From the NCBI GenBank assembly GCA_022885665.1, contig JAGQDJ010000084.1:62001-126000 (forward strand): 64,000 bases of DNA. The letters run 5' to 3'. The notes under the pieces are model-generated. The model worked only from the letters and a program-made list of their open reading frames with translations. It was not told where the DNA came from and searched no databases. The first letter of the stretch is position 1. The number at the start of each line of letters is the position of its first letter. Source of the DNA: Triops longicaudatus (taxonomy: Eukaryota; Arthropoda; Branchiopoda; Notostraca; Triopsidae). Positions 1-11,250 of this stretch are shown here, one piece after another. Position numbers and translations under genes: made by a program.

Positions 1-1195
1 TACGTGTATTTAAAAACAATACATACTAATAAAGACTTTATACTTTCATATTGCACAGAGGAATTTGGAGGTGAACATAATCTTTTGGTCGCACACGGTT
101 TAAAACTGCCTTCGGTAAAATGTCTCCGTTGTTCTCCATGCTTATGTCGATGTTTCTTTTGCTAGTTTTGCTCATTGAGTCACTCACAACTAGTTGACGC
201 GTTTGGGAATTACTATGGGGAAGCTACCGAAAGATGGCTATGTACAGTGTTACAGTCTAGGTACTTCGGATATTGAGACATGCCAGAGTATACCGAAGTA
301 GCACGCAGGCCTCTCCTTATGAATTTTTCGATACCATTCTAAAATGTGTTCGGGCACAAGCTGATTTATATGTTCGGTCAGAACCTTTGGACACCACACA
401 TGGGCGCGGAATTTGAACAGAATGTGAAAGCGCATTTAAAAAAGTAGATCGATATAAACGTAAAAGATCGATATCTAATGCAAGGAACCACACAATTAGC
501 GGGAAAATCGGAGCATTTCGCATTTGAACAGGACTTACAAGATTGCAGAATTGAGATTTCGAGTAACTGCAGATAAAAGGTTGGTGACCAAGTCAACCAT
601 TTAATTACGTAATGACGAGCCGAGGGACCTAAATAATAGAAAGGGAACTAATACAAACTGACAAGTTTCAGGTCAGTGTGAATTAACTTGGACTTCAATG
701 TTGCGCTTTCCCTTCGGTTAACGATTAATAATGAAGCGTAAAGGTGTTTTCAATTATTTCCTTAGGGTCAGAAGTTTCACGACGAACACAAAAATGGCTA
801 ACTCGTACTGCATTACTTTGTATTTAACTCAATAAGAACTGTACATTGGTTTCGGTGAAACTTTTTTTTATAATATAATACCTGAAAGCTGATCTGCACA
901 TGCTAAACCAACGAACGTTACACAGCGCTCCATTGTGGAATTTTTTCTTAGGAAGTAGCGAAAACTTTGACCACTAACATTATAATGCATTTAAAAAGAT
1001 GATTTGTGTCTTAAAGAATTAAAATACTTCTACTGAAAAGAAAACCTTAGCTTGTAAATAGCATAACTATCGTTTGAAAATTTGAATCGTGAAACAAGAG
1101 CGTCGTGCACTATAACTTGCATGAAAGCGCGAAATTCGAATGATAACGGAAACCATCCCCGTTTTGTTTTCTCTCAAGAAGATCTCTCGGACGTA
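1..1195. other. Gene-free left flank
   Basis: I see no coding region. Open frames are short (up to about 70 codons), unlike known proteins, and lack convincing splice-site pairs. The sequence is AT-rich with no tandem array, tRNA or hairpin that stands out. Confidence 0.5.
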
Positions 1196-1430
1196 CAGTG
1201 ACCCCCCCCCCCCATTTACGTGGTCTCCTTTAACGCGGTTTCAGTTTTATGTGGTCGGAAATTTCGTAATTTTTTTGCTAAAAGTTACACGAAACACGGT
1301 ATTGTAGCTCAAAATTTACCTGCTCTTATTTTGTTTCAACATTTCAACAGAACAAGTATTTGGGCCCTAAAAAGCGATATTACGAAGATTCGCGGGTGTA
1401 GAAAACCGGTGTAAAAGTGTCATTTATAAC
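1196..1430 (+). mobile_element. Possible pogo/Tigger-like 5' terminus
   Basis: After a TA dinucleotide the sequence starts CAGTGACC, runs into a 13-C tract, and continues ATTTACGTGGTCTCC and TTTAACGCGGTTTC. That style of end is typical of pogo/Tigger DNA transposons, which target TA. No matching right terminus is clear, so this is at best a one-ended relic. The right boundary is a guess, and the C tract may have come from slippage. Confidence 0.3.
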
Positions 1431-1876
1431 AGGCAGCATTTAATTTCTGTGATTTGCAATATCCTTTAAAGCATTCCAGTCAGGGCCGAATTTCCTGTAA
1501 GGACAACCTAGGCCTAAGCCAAGGGCATAGCAGAAAGGGCGGAGTGAAGGGAGGGGCGCAAAATAAAAGTGACAACTAAAATATTTACAAACTGTTCATT
1601 GCTATTCTGAAAAGGTTACATAAAAGCTTTTCTTACTATATTAAGTAAATTTAGCGGTACATTTACGTTGTCTTACTAATTGGTTTTCTAAGTCTCCTGA
1701 TTTGATCAGCCGAAATTGAACTAAACGCAAAAATTCGTCGAATATATTGTACTTCCGCACAGATTTGGAACCCGCGCTGTGTGACGAACTTGTATATCTG
1801 ATAATTCACGTAACTTAAAGCAAGTGAAGAGTTTTCGTTACATAAAGGGCGCAAAATGAAATTTCTACTTAAGATA

Positions 1877-2977
1877 GGGAGACAAAATGTCCCTGTTTGA
1901 GCTGGACAGCACCGATTTTTTGCCGTTTTTGAGAGTCCCGTTCTTTTTTTTTTTCAAAAATATTAGTTTTGACTATTTTTCGAAGGAAATAAAAATGTGT
2001 AATGGATTGCTAAAGTTATGAACTTACTTGTCACACATTTACTTTTCTTAGTTTCTCTTTTATTTTTTTTTCTCTAAGAGTTCAGTGATATTGACAGCAA
2101 ATTATTATTCAAAAGAAACTACTTAATAACATTTCCTCACAGACTTTGTAACGTAGCCGTCAAATTTAATATTAAAGCTTCAAAGGCGTTGCTAATGACC
2201 CCTCAGCGTATGAAACTTCAGACTTTAAAGAAGACTTTTGCGACAGTAAAGTTTTTTTTAAACGTATTTAAAGTTAATTTTAAAAGTTGAACTCAATTCT
2301 TATAAGTTTTGGTTTCAGAAATTCCAAAACCTTTCAGTATCATTCACTCAAAATTTTCATAAAGGGTTATTGTCACTGCGAAAATCTCGCGAGTCAGAAG
2401 AGCCGCAGTTAGTTATTTTCGAAGTCTTTCGACACAATTTTAATTTGGTGCACTACACCAGCCAAAGGTCTCGTCTGACTTGCAGAATTTTTCCCTCAAA
2501 AATTCTCCTAAAAAATACCGTGTATGGCAGCGAGAGTTGCCAATACTAATTGACGAAAAATGTTTTACTAACGTAACTGGCTCATGTTACCAAATTTATG
2601 GAGGCGACTTTGAAAAATCAACTTTAACACGTTTAGAAGCTTAAGTAGTATTTAACTGTTGCAAAAGTTTTTCAACTATGCTTTCGAACTCATTCAAATT
2701 AAGCAATTCTGTGTTTATCCCGTCCTCCTATGCTATTAACTAGAATTTCAATAGCTTTTTTTAGTAAAACCTTCCAAATTGAAGGCATTTGTGCCGCACC
2801 GTGGTTTTTCTTATTTTTTATGGTCACAGCATTAAAACAATCTACCTCCATATTTAACAGACGCGTTCGATAGAATTCATGAAAAACACATTACAAATAA
2901 AATTCGTTGGAAAAAAAATGTCTCGTTTTCGGTATCGCGGTGTCCTGTTTCTCCGTCAAATGAAATTTTGGTCACCC
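1877..2977. mobile_element. Candidate 1.1-kb DNA transposon with TA target duplication
   Basis: The left edge is TA followed by GGGAGACAAAATGTCC. The right edge, read in reverse complement, is GGGTGACCAAAATTTC preceded by TA. Both ends continue into similar text: CCCTGTTTGAGC with AGTCCCGTT on the left, AACAGGACACCGCG on the right. This looks like degenerate terminal inverted repeats with a TA duplication, as in Tc1/mariner-like elements. There is no transposase frame inside, and the similarity is imperfect. Confidence 0.35.
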
Positions 2978-3719
2978 TAACGCAAGACGATTTATGTAGT
3001 GCATCCATGATTCCAAAATAAACGTACAAACAAAATGGAAAAATTTTAAATAGACTTTTTCATTGAGCGGTAGTGTGCAAAATTGTGCTTTGGAATAGGG
3101 CAAAACATTGTAAATCCGACCCTGCTTCCAGTAACGACAGCAGTTAAAAAATTGTGCAGATATCACCGGTAATCTTATTGTACGTAGATTTAAATTGAAA
3201 TTTATTTTATTTTATCTCGATAAAAATAAACTTTTCTGAGAGCATTGGACGCATCGTAATCTTATACATGTTTAACAGGACTCAGTTTACGTGTTTCTGT
3301 CAACGTGGTATTTTCACGGAATCGACCAATAGCGATTCACAGTTATCTCTGGATAAAGCCGCTCTTCCATCACCAGCATCCTGTGAGGGGTTATTTATCA
3401 TAGCTAGGAGAATATTAACCCCATTTCGAAATTAGCTGTCTGACAATTCTTTTGAGCGTCTCTTGTTTCTCAAATTGAACAGCAAATTGACATAAATGTG
3501 CCCAGTGTTAATCCACAATAAAAATGAAGCCGTGTGTTCTTATCAATGCTTTGAATTTTTTTATTCAAAGCCAGTCTTTCAATTGCATGTTTATTTTTAC
3601 CTCTACCGCATGAATCTGAAAGCACCAAGGCAAATACTTACAGTGATACGGTAATCGACAATCTATTTTACAGCTACCAGGTAGTGGTAAAAGAAAAATA
3701 GATTACCGCAGTAAACCCT

Positions 3720-4560
3720 GGTTCTTTTACCCAGATGGTAGTTTCTTACAACTGGATCCTTTGTCTCTTACATGTGGCTTTCAACTTACGGATTTTAGAT
3801 AGGTATGTTCGGGTCTTTCGCCTCTAATATCCAGATTTTTTTTTACATCTTAGTCTTTTATATTCAAGTTTCTTCTTTACACATGCGATTTTGTCACTCA
3901 AATCCGGGTCTTGTTGGTTACATTCAGCCTTTAATTTCTCGCATTCGGATCTATCTTATATCAGGGTTTCCGTGTTTTGTCTCGATAGTCGTTTCCTACA
4001 ACTGAGTCTTTTTTCCTTACACGCGGCTCCTTTTTTACATATTAGGATTTAAAGTTTACTTATAACCGTTTTTTTTAATTCTAGGGCTTTCGTCTCTTCC
4101 ATGCGGGTACTTATCTGTTACATACAGGTCTTTGTCTTTTACATTCGGGTATGTGTCTCATATATACGGGTCCGTGTTTCCAGTGGCGTCGTGCACTTCA
4201 AAAATTTGGGGGGGCCCGATTTTGCATTTCTCTTAATAAAAGAGTTAATGAGTTATAAACGAGTTTTAAATTATACCTTTTTTTCAGGATGGCAAAAATT
4301 TTGGGGGGCCCGGGCCCCCCCGGCCCCATATGGCACGACGCCTCTGCGTGTTTCATTTATCTGAATTTTTTGTCTTTAAAATCACGGTCTTTTGTCTCTT
4401 ATCTTCGAGCGGGCCTTCGGTTCTTAAATCTTGTCTTTGGCTAATACACCTTGCTTCAGAAATCCACCTCTGCGTCTCACACGTTCGGGTCTTTGTTCCT
4501 CGCATATGGAAATCCGCCGTGTCCTAGATCAGCTTCATTGTCTCTTGCACGTTATGTTCT
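3720..4560 (+). repeat. Degenerate ~20-25-bp tandem repeat (TTACATTCGGGTCTTTGT type)
   Basis: A stretch of about 0.8 kb consists of many diverged copies of a unit resembling CTTTTACATTCGGGTCTTTG, for example at 3775-3800, 3860-3930, 4090-4165 and 4470-4500. Copies are imperfect and spacing drifts, so it is an old array. It creates spurious frames rich in YIRV and FYI. A MITE (4181-4346) is inserted in it. Confidence 0.55.
4181..4346. mobile_element. hAT-type MITE, 166 bp
   Basis: The ends are CAGTGGCGTCGTGCA and, in reverse complement, CAGAGGCGTCGTGCCA. The perfect 8-bp direct repeat CGTGTTTC flanks it at 4173-4180 and 4347-4354. CAG-starting inverted repeats with an 8-bp target duplication identify the hAT superfamily. 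The interior is too short for a transposase and contains G-run/C-run foldback sequence. It interrupts the degenerate tandem repeat, so it is younger than that array. Confidence 0.8.
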
Positions 4561-4731
4561 GATTAGCATGAACCACATGAGTCACTAATGTGTTACAGTA
4601 AACTCGTCTACTTTTAATAAGGCAATATAGTTCCAAAATTTAACTGAAATGTCTCCTGGGGCTGAAAACAGGTGACCACGAATAAAACATGAAAAACAGC
4701 ACTAAAAATATTTTGAATTATTCTAAATTTT

Positions 4732-5557
4732 CCCAGGTAGTCGGAATTTGGACCACATTTTCAGAGTGACGAATTATGGGTTCAATTCGCTAACGTGTTG
4801 GCCGCAAATAATTAGATTTGGTTATAAAACAGTCAACTTACATTTTGTCCGAGAATACTGAAAGTGCGAAAGGAGATCCATAGCTAGGAAGCTTTAACTA
4901 GTTAGGTGCTGTATTCTGTTAGCGTTAGAGCTCAAATAAGGAGGCTTGAGACCACTAAACAAGAGTCGGTTTACTGAAGAACGAGCTCACAAATGGAGGG
5001 TCTGTTGTTAAATTAAAAAAAAAAGTCTTCTGTCGCATCTCAGGAAAAAAAAAATAATAATTGAAGACATACTCGGAGAAGGTAGCTAAGAGTCACATTA
5101 AATTTCCTTGACGATGTTGCCACAAATTTGAGGAAAGGTAGTAGAGAGGATGCAAACTCCGACTGCCGTGTAAACTACGCCGAACGCAATTTTAGGTCTA
5201 TTACGTATTGTTATCTTACCGCGGCCACCGGGAATTCTTCTCGTTATTTATCTAATTATTGCTGGAAAGTTGGCGTTCATTCTGCTATGTCGTTGTTGAG
5301 TTATTCAATTTAAAAATATAATGCCTGGCAAACATTTCAAGTGCTGTGTATATTTATAAGTTTATTAGTCATTTTTAAAACGCCCCAGTATCGTGCAGAT
5401 AGCGTTCGGCGTATGTTTGGACTGTTTTGGGACCTTAAAAATTTCCATTTGTATCTGTGTTTAGTTTTAAATACTTTTATTTGGATATTTCCCCTGATAA
5501 TTCCATTGTGGAAGTTCATAAGTACCCTTTTCCCCAGTAGTCGGAATTACGACCACA
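4732..5557 (+). repeat. Dispersed repeat, copy 1
   Basis: The core at about 5140-5315 recurs in inverse orientation at about 55649-55775. Shared words include AAACTCCGAC, TATTGTTATCT-like text, AAAGTTGG(C/T)GTTCATTC and GTTGTTGAGTTATT. A CAGTAGTCGGAATTACGACCAC-like motif lies 3' of the core in both copies (5533-5556 here; 55280-55300 inverted there), and another instance lies 5' here (4732-4756). Outer borders are uncertain. The class of element is unknown; no lasting reading frame is shared. Confidence 0.5.
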
Positions 5558-5686
5558 GCAAGCAAGCACATTTGAGACTTGTTTTCAATTCAATTTGAAA
5601 AAGTTTAAGTGACTAACTGAAACACAAAAGCGAATCATAATTATTACGAAGTAAATTAAAAAGCAGCAATACAACACTAGCGCAAG

Positions 5687-5945
5687 CAGAGGCGCAGCTA
5701 GGAATTTGTTTCGGGGTAGGCCTGCACACTCAAACGCCCCTCGATTTGCCTCAATTCAACTAAATTTTTATTTGCGGGGAGCCAGCTAGTATTAGCTCAC
5801 CGGCCCACGCAACAAGACATTCATGAATTCATGTGCATCAATGTAAGACCTGCTACAATTGCGAAAAGGAGGAGTCAAGAATTTTTTTTTAAGGATTTCG
5901 GGGTAGGCCTGGGCCTGCCGGGCCTACCCCCTGGCTGCGCCACTG
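5687..5945. mobile_element. hAT-type MITE, 259 bp
   Basis: Its termini are CAGAGGCGCAGCTAGG and, in reverse complement, CAGTGGCGCAGCCAGG. The exact 8-bp duplication AGCGCAAG sits at 5679-5686 and 5946-5953. A second inverted pair, GGGGTAGGCCTG, lies inside. It is non-autonomous. The first nine bases match those of the MITE at 4181 up to one T/A difference, so one hAT transposase group probably mobilised both. Confidence 0.85.
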
Positions 5946-5953
5946 AGCGCAAG

Positions 5954-8900
5954 ATTTACAGTTTGGAATTGTACTGAATTTTACTTCCCGTGGGAAAAAC
6001 ATAACTGCGTATTTTTTTTTTCATATGAGGCATCCACGCGAAAGCTTAACCTATTCGAATACAAATACGTTGGGACAAATATTAAAACTTTATTAAAATT
6101 CACGTAAGCTAGTCGAAGACACGTTAATTTGCAGCAAGCCATTTCAAGACATGATGGGAAGATGGACCAGATTTACTAATTGAATATACGACTTACCCAA
6201 AACTAAGCGAGCTCAAAAAGGAAGCAAGATGTTGATTATAAGTGTTAGATTTTTTCCTTTATTTTATATTTGTTTTACGACAGAGAAGATTTTTTACCGA
6301 AAAGCTTGCTAAAGCTTTACACTGAATCGTGGCGATATTCTTTGAATTTTAATTGATTAAGAGAATAAGGGTGACTTATTGTAACAAAGAAAAATACAAG
6401 AGGAATGGAAATGGAGCCTTAAAACCTAAGTCTTACCAACTAAGCAAGGCTTAGTTGGCGGCCCTAGCACACTATGCTAGGAGTAGGAAGAAGGATGACC
6501 AGCAAGTGTTATCTTTCTAAAATATTGGTTCAGCATTTATACCGTAGCTACTCATAATTTGTTATTAGTTATTATGCGGTACGGGGACTAGTATTACCCT
6601 ACGTCTTGGGTCCTTTGTATGTTATAATATTTGGGGAAGCCTTGTTCACTTTACTCGTATATTTTCACCGTTACATTACTTCCTCCGGTAGAAAACCTTT
6701 ATTTCGTAGATGCGTCCGCGCATCTACGCTGCATGCATTTTAAAAATTAGAGCTTCATGTAACTAACTGAAAGGCACTTAACAATAGAAAGTGCAAGCGG
6801 GGAACAGTTCGTGGAGTTGGAATTTTGCACTCTTTACAACAAATTTCACTTTTAACAGAATCTCAGTCTGCGTAGAGTTTCCTAACGCTTACTTCATGTT
6901 TCTTCCATATCGGCTTCCATATCGCAAAAATACACGCTTATTAGGCTTCCATGTTTAGGATATATAACGCTTAAACCTAGGTGTTTTTTAAGTAATATTT
7001 TGTTTCAGTACTGTATAAGAAAAAAACATAATATTATTTATTCGAAAATAAAAGGTTTAACACGAATGTTGAAACACGAAACCTATAGTTTTCTTGTTTT
7101 TTTGTTTTTAACGTTCACTATTCCTAGGGATTAAATCTTGTAGGATCCGTGCTTGAAAGTTTTGTTTTGCTTAGGTATTGGTTTGTTGTCAATGTAATGC
7201 TGGGGTATTAGAAATTTCATTGTTGCTTTGTTGATGTACACGGCGTGCTTGTCATAAATTTGTAGTATTCGATTTACAGTTGACATGTGAATGGGAAGAT
7301 TATTGCTTGCTTAAAGATCGTAGTGCATGAGGATAGCGAATTTAATTTACATAAACTGCAATTCTTGATTAATTATTATCTGAAAAAATACGTAATTAGC
7401 TTTACGGTTATATTGGCCTTTTACATAACACTGTCGTTGGATGGAAATCTTTGTGGGTCAGACGCAGACCTTCAGTATGACAACGTCTCTTCTTTTCAAC
7501 AAAACTTAACCATTTTATTTCGTCCTTTTTATTTTGTTATTTTTTTGGTGTAGCATTTCTTCAATGGTATATAAACTGACGCCAGCAAATATAGTCCCAC
7601 GTTATTTTTTTTTATTTTTAATTTTTTACATTTCGGAATGATTGCTTCAGACGCGTAATTTGCTGTATGTAATTGGAGTATATTTTTGTAGCTGGTGCGA
7701 TCTATATGTGCGAAGATCACATTTCTCGTAAGGTTAAACCGAAAGTTTCATCAAGCAAAAAGTTTTGGACATAAACAAACGTGAGCCGGTTAGGAAGAAG
7801 ATCGAGGCTCCGAAAGAGAAGTGAATGCATAACATGGAAGAATACAACGTACTCCGGAATTACGTTCCCGACAGCGAGTAATTTCCTAAATTGACTTTTG
7901 AGGAATGAATTTCGTGCTCTGCCGAAATTATTTTTTTTTGTGTCCTCACAATTTTAAACCATAATATATAGACAACTGTCAACGAATTGAAAAAGCAATT
8001 GAGGTCTTTACAAGATTAGAGAGCATCTCAAGCTGGAAAGTGATTTGGGCAAACTCGTTAATTATTATACTGGTTGGGAAAACAATTGTCAACTATCGTA
8101 ACTTTCGGAAGAGACATTAAGATGAAGCTAATTTTCTCGTTAATTCATTTATTTCAGTTCAATTTAATTAATCAGTGTTTGATCTACTTCGGAGGATCCT
8201 GAGCAACAACTGCATACCCATTTAGTGACTGACTTTGGAATGACCAAATAGCTTGAAGGCTATTGCAAGAGTACTCTTTCATAGCTAAGACCCTTCAAAA
8301 CGACGCTAACTAATTAAGTAATTCTCAGAAAACCTTCGAGGAATATAGTAAGCAAGAGGGAGTATGTGAACAGGTTTTCCATTTTAACAAGACCTCACGC
8401 CACTTTTTTTCCAGAACTGCTTTATGTGATCCTTTTTAGCCCTGTAATTTTCTCGAAAGTCTAAGTTAATGGAGACGATAAAGGAATTTTAAGATTTGAA
8501 TAATGAAAATAGTGTTCTGAACTTTACTTCTTTGTAATGATATTGACAAATTTACTTACTCACAAAGGAATTTCCAGGAAAAGCTGAATTTTTAAATCTA
8601 CTATTTGAATTATCAGTGGTACTACAATGAGAATAGGTTAATAAATTATTGCGCGTAAAATTACAACCGGTACAAAAGATAATCCGAAATAAAATGTCTG
8701 TGTGCCCTTATTGAAAAAAATATGACTAAAATTAATAAAATTACCTCAGGACCAGCTATTAGTCCACCTAAGAGCCTTTTCTTTCATTTGTTCTTTGGTG
8801 ACCAAGAAATATGATCTTCGTAACGTCGATTAGACGTGAAGACGTCATACAAGTGTGTGGCTATGTTGAATGAACGTCCGTGCTGTGTCAGTCTGACATC

Positions 8901-10203
8901 TAGTCTATAAGTCATTTTGCCGTCAGGAATCGACGTCAACTTTCGACTTAGCTGACGTCGCTTCAACCTCACTAGCTAACTGGGACATTTAACAGGCATG
9001 TAAAAAAATCTCGCTTTCAAAGCTACTCTAGTTCCTCGTTAAATTAAGCTCTCTTTCATTATGCTTCCGATTGCTCTCGTTTCTCCCAGACTCGCCATTC
9101 ACCTCTCCTAATTTCGGTTCCCTTTTTCTCTGACCTCTCGAGCTGAGACACATTTTACTGCCTCTCAAAACATGGTTCATAAACGTAGCTTCGTTGGTTT
9201 CTGGAAATAACTTTCACCAGCTCATAAGCCAAGGGTGCGGAAAACCAAGAGTAAACAAAACTAAAATGCAACATCTAAACAAAACTGGCGTGACATTACT
9301 CCTAGCCCTCTTTCGAACGCTCCGAACGAATCGCAGTTATAAACCTGTGCCCTCACAGAAGTCTATGCCGAACATAACTACATATTATAACAACAAACAA
9401 AACATACGCATTGTTACAAACTTTAGAATAAACGATTGCAAAACAACATAAATAAGATAAGTCTTGCCTGTGTTAGTGAGCGATATTTTTTTAGATGCAA
9501 TGCGTATTGTCACAGCGAGCTCAGGGGGCATTAGTGGTGCCTTTCAGAGATTTCTACCACAGGTTCTTAATGCTTAATCTCTTATGGCATCCCTTTACCC
9601 GGGGTTACTTTGATTGTCCTTTTTTCAAAATCTCCGATGACAAGCAAAGAAGAAGTGCTTCCTCCTATGACGAGTCCTTTAACTGACAAACTTCTTTTAT
9701 TAATATGCAGCAAATGTAAACCTTAAATCACAATTCCAATATTCCATTACAGTAACAATCTTATCGTCGTCTTTTCTGAAACTACCTGCAACTGGCCCAT
9801 TTTTCTCTTGTGACTTTGCTATTTCTTCCTTCTGCAAAGGAATTAATTCGGTTTCCAAAGGTCATAGGGAGACTTTTACAGGCTTTTCACCGCACCTGTG
9901 CACTGCATTGCTAGCCTTTACGTTCATATTTGACAAATACTCTAGGACCATGTAACTCGAAACTTCTCCGTGGTGTTAATGTGATGTCAATGGTGTTAAG
10001 TTCTCTCACGCACAGACACACATGATACAGGTTTAAATCAAGGGTACTCCGCAGCTCCACCATAAATGTCACGTCGCAAAACTGTCGTAACATGGCAATT
10101 GTGACAACGACCAACAGGGACTTTCGGTTAAATACGTTAAGAGCACCGTGTTTGTGGGTTTTAGTATTTATTAATGAAATAGCTCTTCACTACATTTAAC
10201 AGG
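5954..10203. other. Intergenic, no gene recognised
   Basis: No exon chain or known domain is visible on either strand. The longest open frames (about 60-90 codons near 7287, 8972 and 9194) are isolated and have biased, low-complexity or unfamiliar translations. A short hairpin (CCAACTAAG/CTTAGTTGG near 6440) is present. There are no tRNA genes. Confidence 0.5.
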
Positions 10204-10842
10204 CACGTACTTTGGTAAAAAAAATGTACGTGGAAACATACAGAGGTTTAATAAAGCCTCTCGAGGCTGATTCACCTTATTAAGTATAGGTATTGAAACA
10301 GATTGAACCAATCAGTTACAAGGTGAAAGGTAGGCCGGGAGATTTAAAGTTACAGACTGTAAAGTGTGTATAGAATTCGTTTTTGAATGTTTAGACAATT
10401 TGCCTCTGAATGTCATGCATTGTCTTGAGGCTGGTTTACTCTTGTTTAGCTTAAACGAATCGTTGTTCAAGTGGAAGGTAAACTGCTAAATTTGAAAGCG
10501 TTTGATTTGTAAATCTAATGTAAAAATGGTATGAGTTAATAGTGTGAATATTGCCAATAGCAAAACGATGAAATTCATGAAATTGTGCAAAAACTGTTTA
10601 CATTCCTTTTTTATACTTAAAAATATGTTCTTCTTCGGAGGAAAAAAATCCACGAGAATGTGAATCCGTTGAGGGTTTAGTAGGTTTCTCACAATAATTT
10701 CATTTTTCCTGGACCACCATCACCTTGTAACCGATTGGTTCAAGCTCCTTCACCATTTAATGATGTACATCAGCCTCTAGAAGCCTGATTAGGCCTCTGT
10801 GTTTCCCTGTACAGTTTTTTTTTTTGTCTCACAGCAGTACGC
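10204..10842. mobile_element. Long-TIR MITE, family B copy 1
   Basis: The two ends are inverted copies over about 150 bp. Left text (CACGTACT, AAAAATGTAC, GGAAACATACAGAGG, CTCGAGGCTGAT, GAACCAATCAGTTACAAGGTG) mirrors the right text when it is reverse-complemented (GTGCGTACT, AAACTGTAC, GGGAAACACAGAGG, CTAGAGGCTGAT, GAACCAATCGGTTACAAGGTG). The interior has no transposase frame. TA flanks each side within a few bases, but no longer duplication is clear, so a TA-targeting superfamily is possible. A second copy lies at 14991-15378. Confidence 0.7.
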
Positions 10843-11250
10843 ACCATAGACATGCATAATTACCAAAACAGGAATCCGAAAAAAATTAAACAACGGAAAA
10901 CGGTACTCGAAATTATTTTTTCAGAAAACAGGTTGTACAAGACTACTTGCGTTGGAATTTATGTGCACTATCACCAAACAAAAAACATAAATGCATTTGA
11001 TAAGAAAGTTATCCTTCAATTAAAGTTCTTGTAATTATTAGTGATGGAAAATAAGACACACAACCAAAGTAAAAATACACGTATACGACCAGAAGCGTTG
11101 TATTGCAAGCTTTCCAACAAAAAAGGTTGGATTATACAAGAAAAACGACAAATTGTAAATGCCCCAAATAAGTAGAAAAAACATCACAGTTTGTTGTAAA
11201 CTGAGGATTTAAGTCCCTGTAAGACAGTAAAATAAAAAAGTTTTCTTCCC

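Noticed and set aside
1484..1860. hAT MITE starting CAGGGCCGAATTTCC
   Set aside because: The start resembles hAT ends, but no inverted right end or copy of the flanking octamer was found.
9194..9451. 85-codon plus-strand frame
   Set aside because: Unfamiliar translation with no neighbouring exons or homologue I can recall.
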